In this document: positions 5,317 to 6,136 of the stretch, piece after piece
Numbering within the stretch: position 1 is the first letter of the stretch
How the letters are laid out: each line of letters starts with the position of its first letter
Assembly: GCA_945906975.1 (NCBI GenBank)
Contig: CAMDRY010000207.1
Location: 1-6,136, forward strand
Direction of reading: 5' to 3'
Length of the DNA: 6,136 nucleotides
Source: Bordetella parapertussis
GTDB lineage: Bacteria; Pseudomonadota; Gammaproteobacteria; Burkholderiales; SG8-39
The notes under the pieces: generated by a model
What the model was told of the DNA's origin: nothing
Databases searched by the model: none
Seen by the model: only the letters and a program-made list of their open reading frames with translations
Position numbers and translations under genes: made by a program

Positions 5317-5318
5317 AT

Positions 5319-5337
5319 ACGCTGCAGACGCTGCAGA
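5319..5337 (+). repeat. Tandem 9-bp repeat, two copies
   Basis: ACGCTGCAG occurs twice head to tail (5319-5327, 5328-5336), plus one further base. It begins only three bases after the preceding tandem repeat. Confidence 0.7.
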
Positions 5338-5451
5338 TGCTTATGAACAAGGGGCAAGAAAACCGGGCCCCGATAACCGGCGGTTTGGCTTTCTTGGCGC
5401 CGGCGAGAAGTGCGTGAATAAACCGGATGGACTTAATTTTCGCGATGACTG

Positions 5452-6048
5452 ATGCCTTCATTTGACCACCTGAAACCTGATCTTGCCCCGCCCCAAAGAA
5501 AAGGCTTTTGCGCGCAGGCTGTGCGTGGTGTAACGCTGATCGAGTTGCTCATCGTCATGGCCATTATCGGCGTGTTGTTGAGCCTAGGCGTGCCATCGTA
5601 TCGCTCGTTTTCGAACAACAGCCGTATCTCCGGCGCGATCAATGCCTTGCTCGGGGACTTGCAATTCACCCGCGCAGAGGCAAACAAGCGCGGCACGTTT
5701 GTTAGCGCCTGCGCCTCGGTCTCGTTCAGCACCTGCAGCGCCAGTACCCGTTGGGATACGGGCTGGATCGTGTTTGTTGACAACAACAACAACGGCACGG
5801 TAGACGCGGACGAGGCTATTTTGCGGAAAAAAGCCGCTTTTTCCACCACCGATAGCGCTGTTGCCGATTCGGGCGTAGCAAGAATCACCTTTAATCGCGA
5901 AGCCTTCATCAGCGGCCTTCCCGCTGATCCAGTCACGATTACGTTCAAGCCGCTCAACCCCATTGACCCCACCTGGACGCGCTGCCTCGCGGTTGGCCAG
6001 ATGGGTCGCATGACGGTCCAAAAATCGGGTACCGGGGTGTGTTTGTGA
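5452..6048 (+). CDS. fimT: GspH/FimT-family minor pseudopilin of type IV pili
   Basis: This 198-residue prepilin has a 26-residue hydrophilic, basic leader ending in A-V-R-G26. Cleavage by prepilin peptidase would leave V27-T-L-I-E31, with Glu at +5 and the hydrophobic helix L-L-I-V-M-A-I-I-G-V-L-L-S-L. The +1 residue is Val instead of the usual Phe. The globular part fits FimT/GspH: N-A-L-L-G-D-L-Q-F-T-R-A-E-A (64-77), G-W-I-V-F-V-D-N-N-N-N-G (103-114), I-T-F-N-R-E-A-F (145-152) and R-C-L-A-V-G-Q-M-G-R (177-186), ending near a Cys. Four Cys in the globular part (86, 94, 178, 197) may form disulfides. It would be an inner-membrane or pilus-tip component that helps start pilus assembly. ATG 5452 is the furthest upstream start, because TGA at 5446-5448 closes the frame, but it has no clear ribosome site. 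It is the first gene of a minor-pilin operon. Confidence 0.87.
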   Translation: MPSFDHLKPDLAPPQRKGFCAQAVRGVTLIELLIVMAIIGVLLSLGVPSYRSFSNNSRISGAINALLGDLQFTRAEANKRGTFVSACASVSFSTCSASTRWDTGWIVFVDNNNNGTVDADEAILRKKAAFSTTDSAVADSGVARITFNREAFISGLPADPVTITFKPLNPIDPTWTRCLAVGQMGRMTVQKSGTGVCL

Positions 6049-6136
6049 GCCAAGCGGGTGGCGGCCCGCGGCGCACGGGTTTCAGCCTGATCGAGGTCAT
6101 GATCACGCTGGCCATCACGGCGGTTGGCTTGCTCGG
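6045..6136 (+). CDS. pilV: PilV-like type IV pilus minor pilin, N-terminal part (runs off the window)
   Basis: GTG 6045 overlaps the fimT stop (GTGA) and opens a frame to the window end, giving 30 complete codons. After a short basic leader (P-R-R-T-G12) comes F13-S-L-I-E17-V-M-I-T-L-A-I-T-A-V-G-L-L-G. This is the prepilin peptidase site with Phe at +1 and Glu at +5, and the G-L-L-G ending of the helix typical of PilV. The purine-rich GGGGTG a few bases upstream could be the ribosome site. The fimT-pilV order matches the fimT/pilV/pilW/pilX/pilY1 minor-pilin operons of betaproteobacteria, so pilW-like genes are expected next. With only the N-terminus visible, PilW or another minor pilin cannot be excluded. 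Confidence 0.78.
   Translation, partial: MSQAGGGPRRTGFSLIEVMITLAITAVGLL

Larger units (their letters stand above)
4837..5451. other. About 600 bp without a convincing gene
   Basis: No recognisable protein, tRNA or other RNA gene is seen on either strand. The first part (to 4994) is very GC-rich and, in the frame ending at TGA 4992-4994, has strongly GC-ending codons, with three copies of GCGCGAC at 4854, 4868 and 4892. That could be a degraded coding remnant. The middle and end contain a cluster of short tandem duplications listed separately. The last 220 bases are more AT-rich and precede fimT, so the fimT promoter should lie there, but no clear -35/-10 pair stands out. Confidence 0.5.

Noticed and set aside
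5433..6053. A 206-codon open frame antisense to fimT
   Set aside because: The opposite strand encodes a clear prepilin with conserved motifs along its length. The antisense product shows no family features.
1..6136. CRISPR arrays, insertion sequences, tRNA genes or attachment sites
   Set aside because: No spaced repeat array, transposase fragment, terminal inverted repeats or tRNA-like fold was seen. The short tandem repeats upstream of fimT have no spacers.

Overview
The window looks like a piece of a GC-rich betaproteobacterial chromosome, most likely Burkholderiales (Alcaligenaceae/Comamonadaceae-like). The reasons are two Bug/TctC-type periplasmic binding proteins, a family greatly expanded in that group, an aromatic-degradation cluster, and a FimT-PilV type IV pilus minor-pilin operon of the kind found there. 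This assignment is inference from gene content; there is no rRNA or other taxonomic marker in the window.

Layout. 1-312 (+) is the C-terminal end of a Bug/TctC solute-binding protein. It converges on a minus-strand catabolic operon, and a long hairpin at 345-396 lies between them. The operon is read from 3337 down to 400: Rieske ring-hydroxylating oxygenase alpha subunit (1997-3337), beta subunit (1483-1995, starting one base after the alpha stop), then a two-module VOC / type I extradiol-dioxygenase-like protein (400-1380). A divergent MarR-family regulator (3524-4072, +) faces the operon across a 186-bp control region. That region carries a good sigma70 promoter for the operon, an inverted repeat bracketing its -10 box, and a 13-bp direct repeat. 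Next comes a second Bug/TctC gene (4136-4804, +) that has lost about 100 central residues in frame. About 650 bp without a convincing gene follow (4805-5451), containing several short tandem duplications. The window ends in a minor-pilin operon, fimT (5452-6048) and the start of pilV (6045 to the edge), which overlap by 4 bp.

How the genes may work together. The alpha and beta subunits would form the terminal oxygenase that hydroxylates an aromatic ring, probably an aromatic acid. The VOC protein would act on the resulting diol or catechol by ring cleavage, and the MarR protein would repress the operon until a pathway ligand binds. The flanking Bug/TctC proteins could bind aromatic carboxylates, as TphC does in terephthalate clusters, but neither has its membrane partners here. 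No ferredoxin, reductase or diol dehydrogenase is encoded in the window, so the electron-transfer chain must come from elsewhere. The substrate cannot be read from the sequence.

The points most worth checking are the internally deleted TctC gene, the VOC protein in which both modules keep a full His-His-Glu set, and the organisation of the marR/oxygenase control region.
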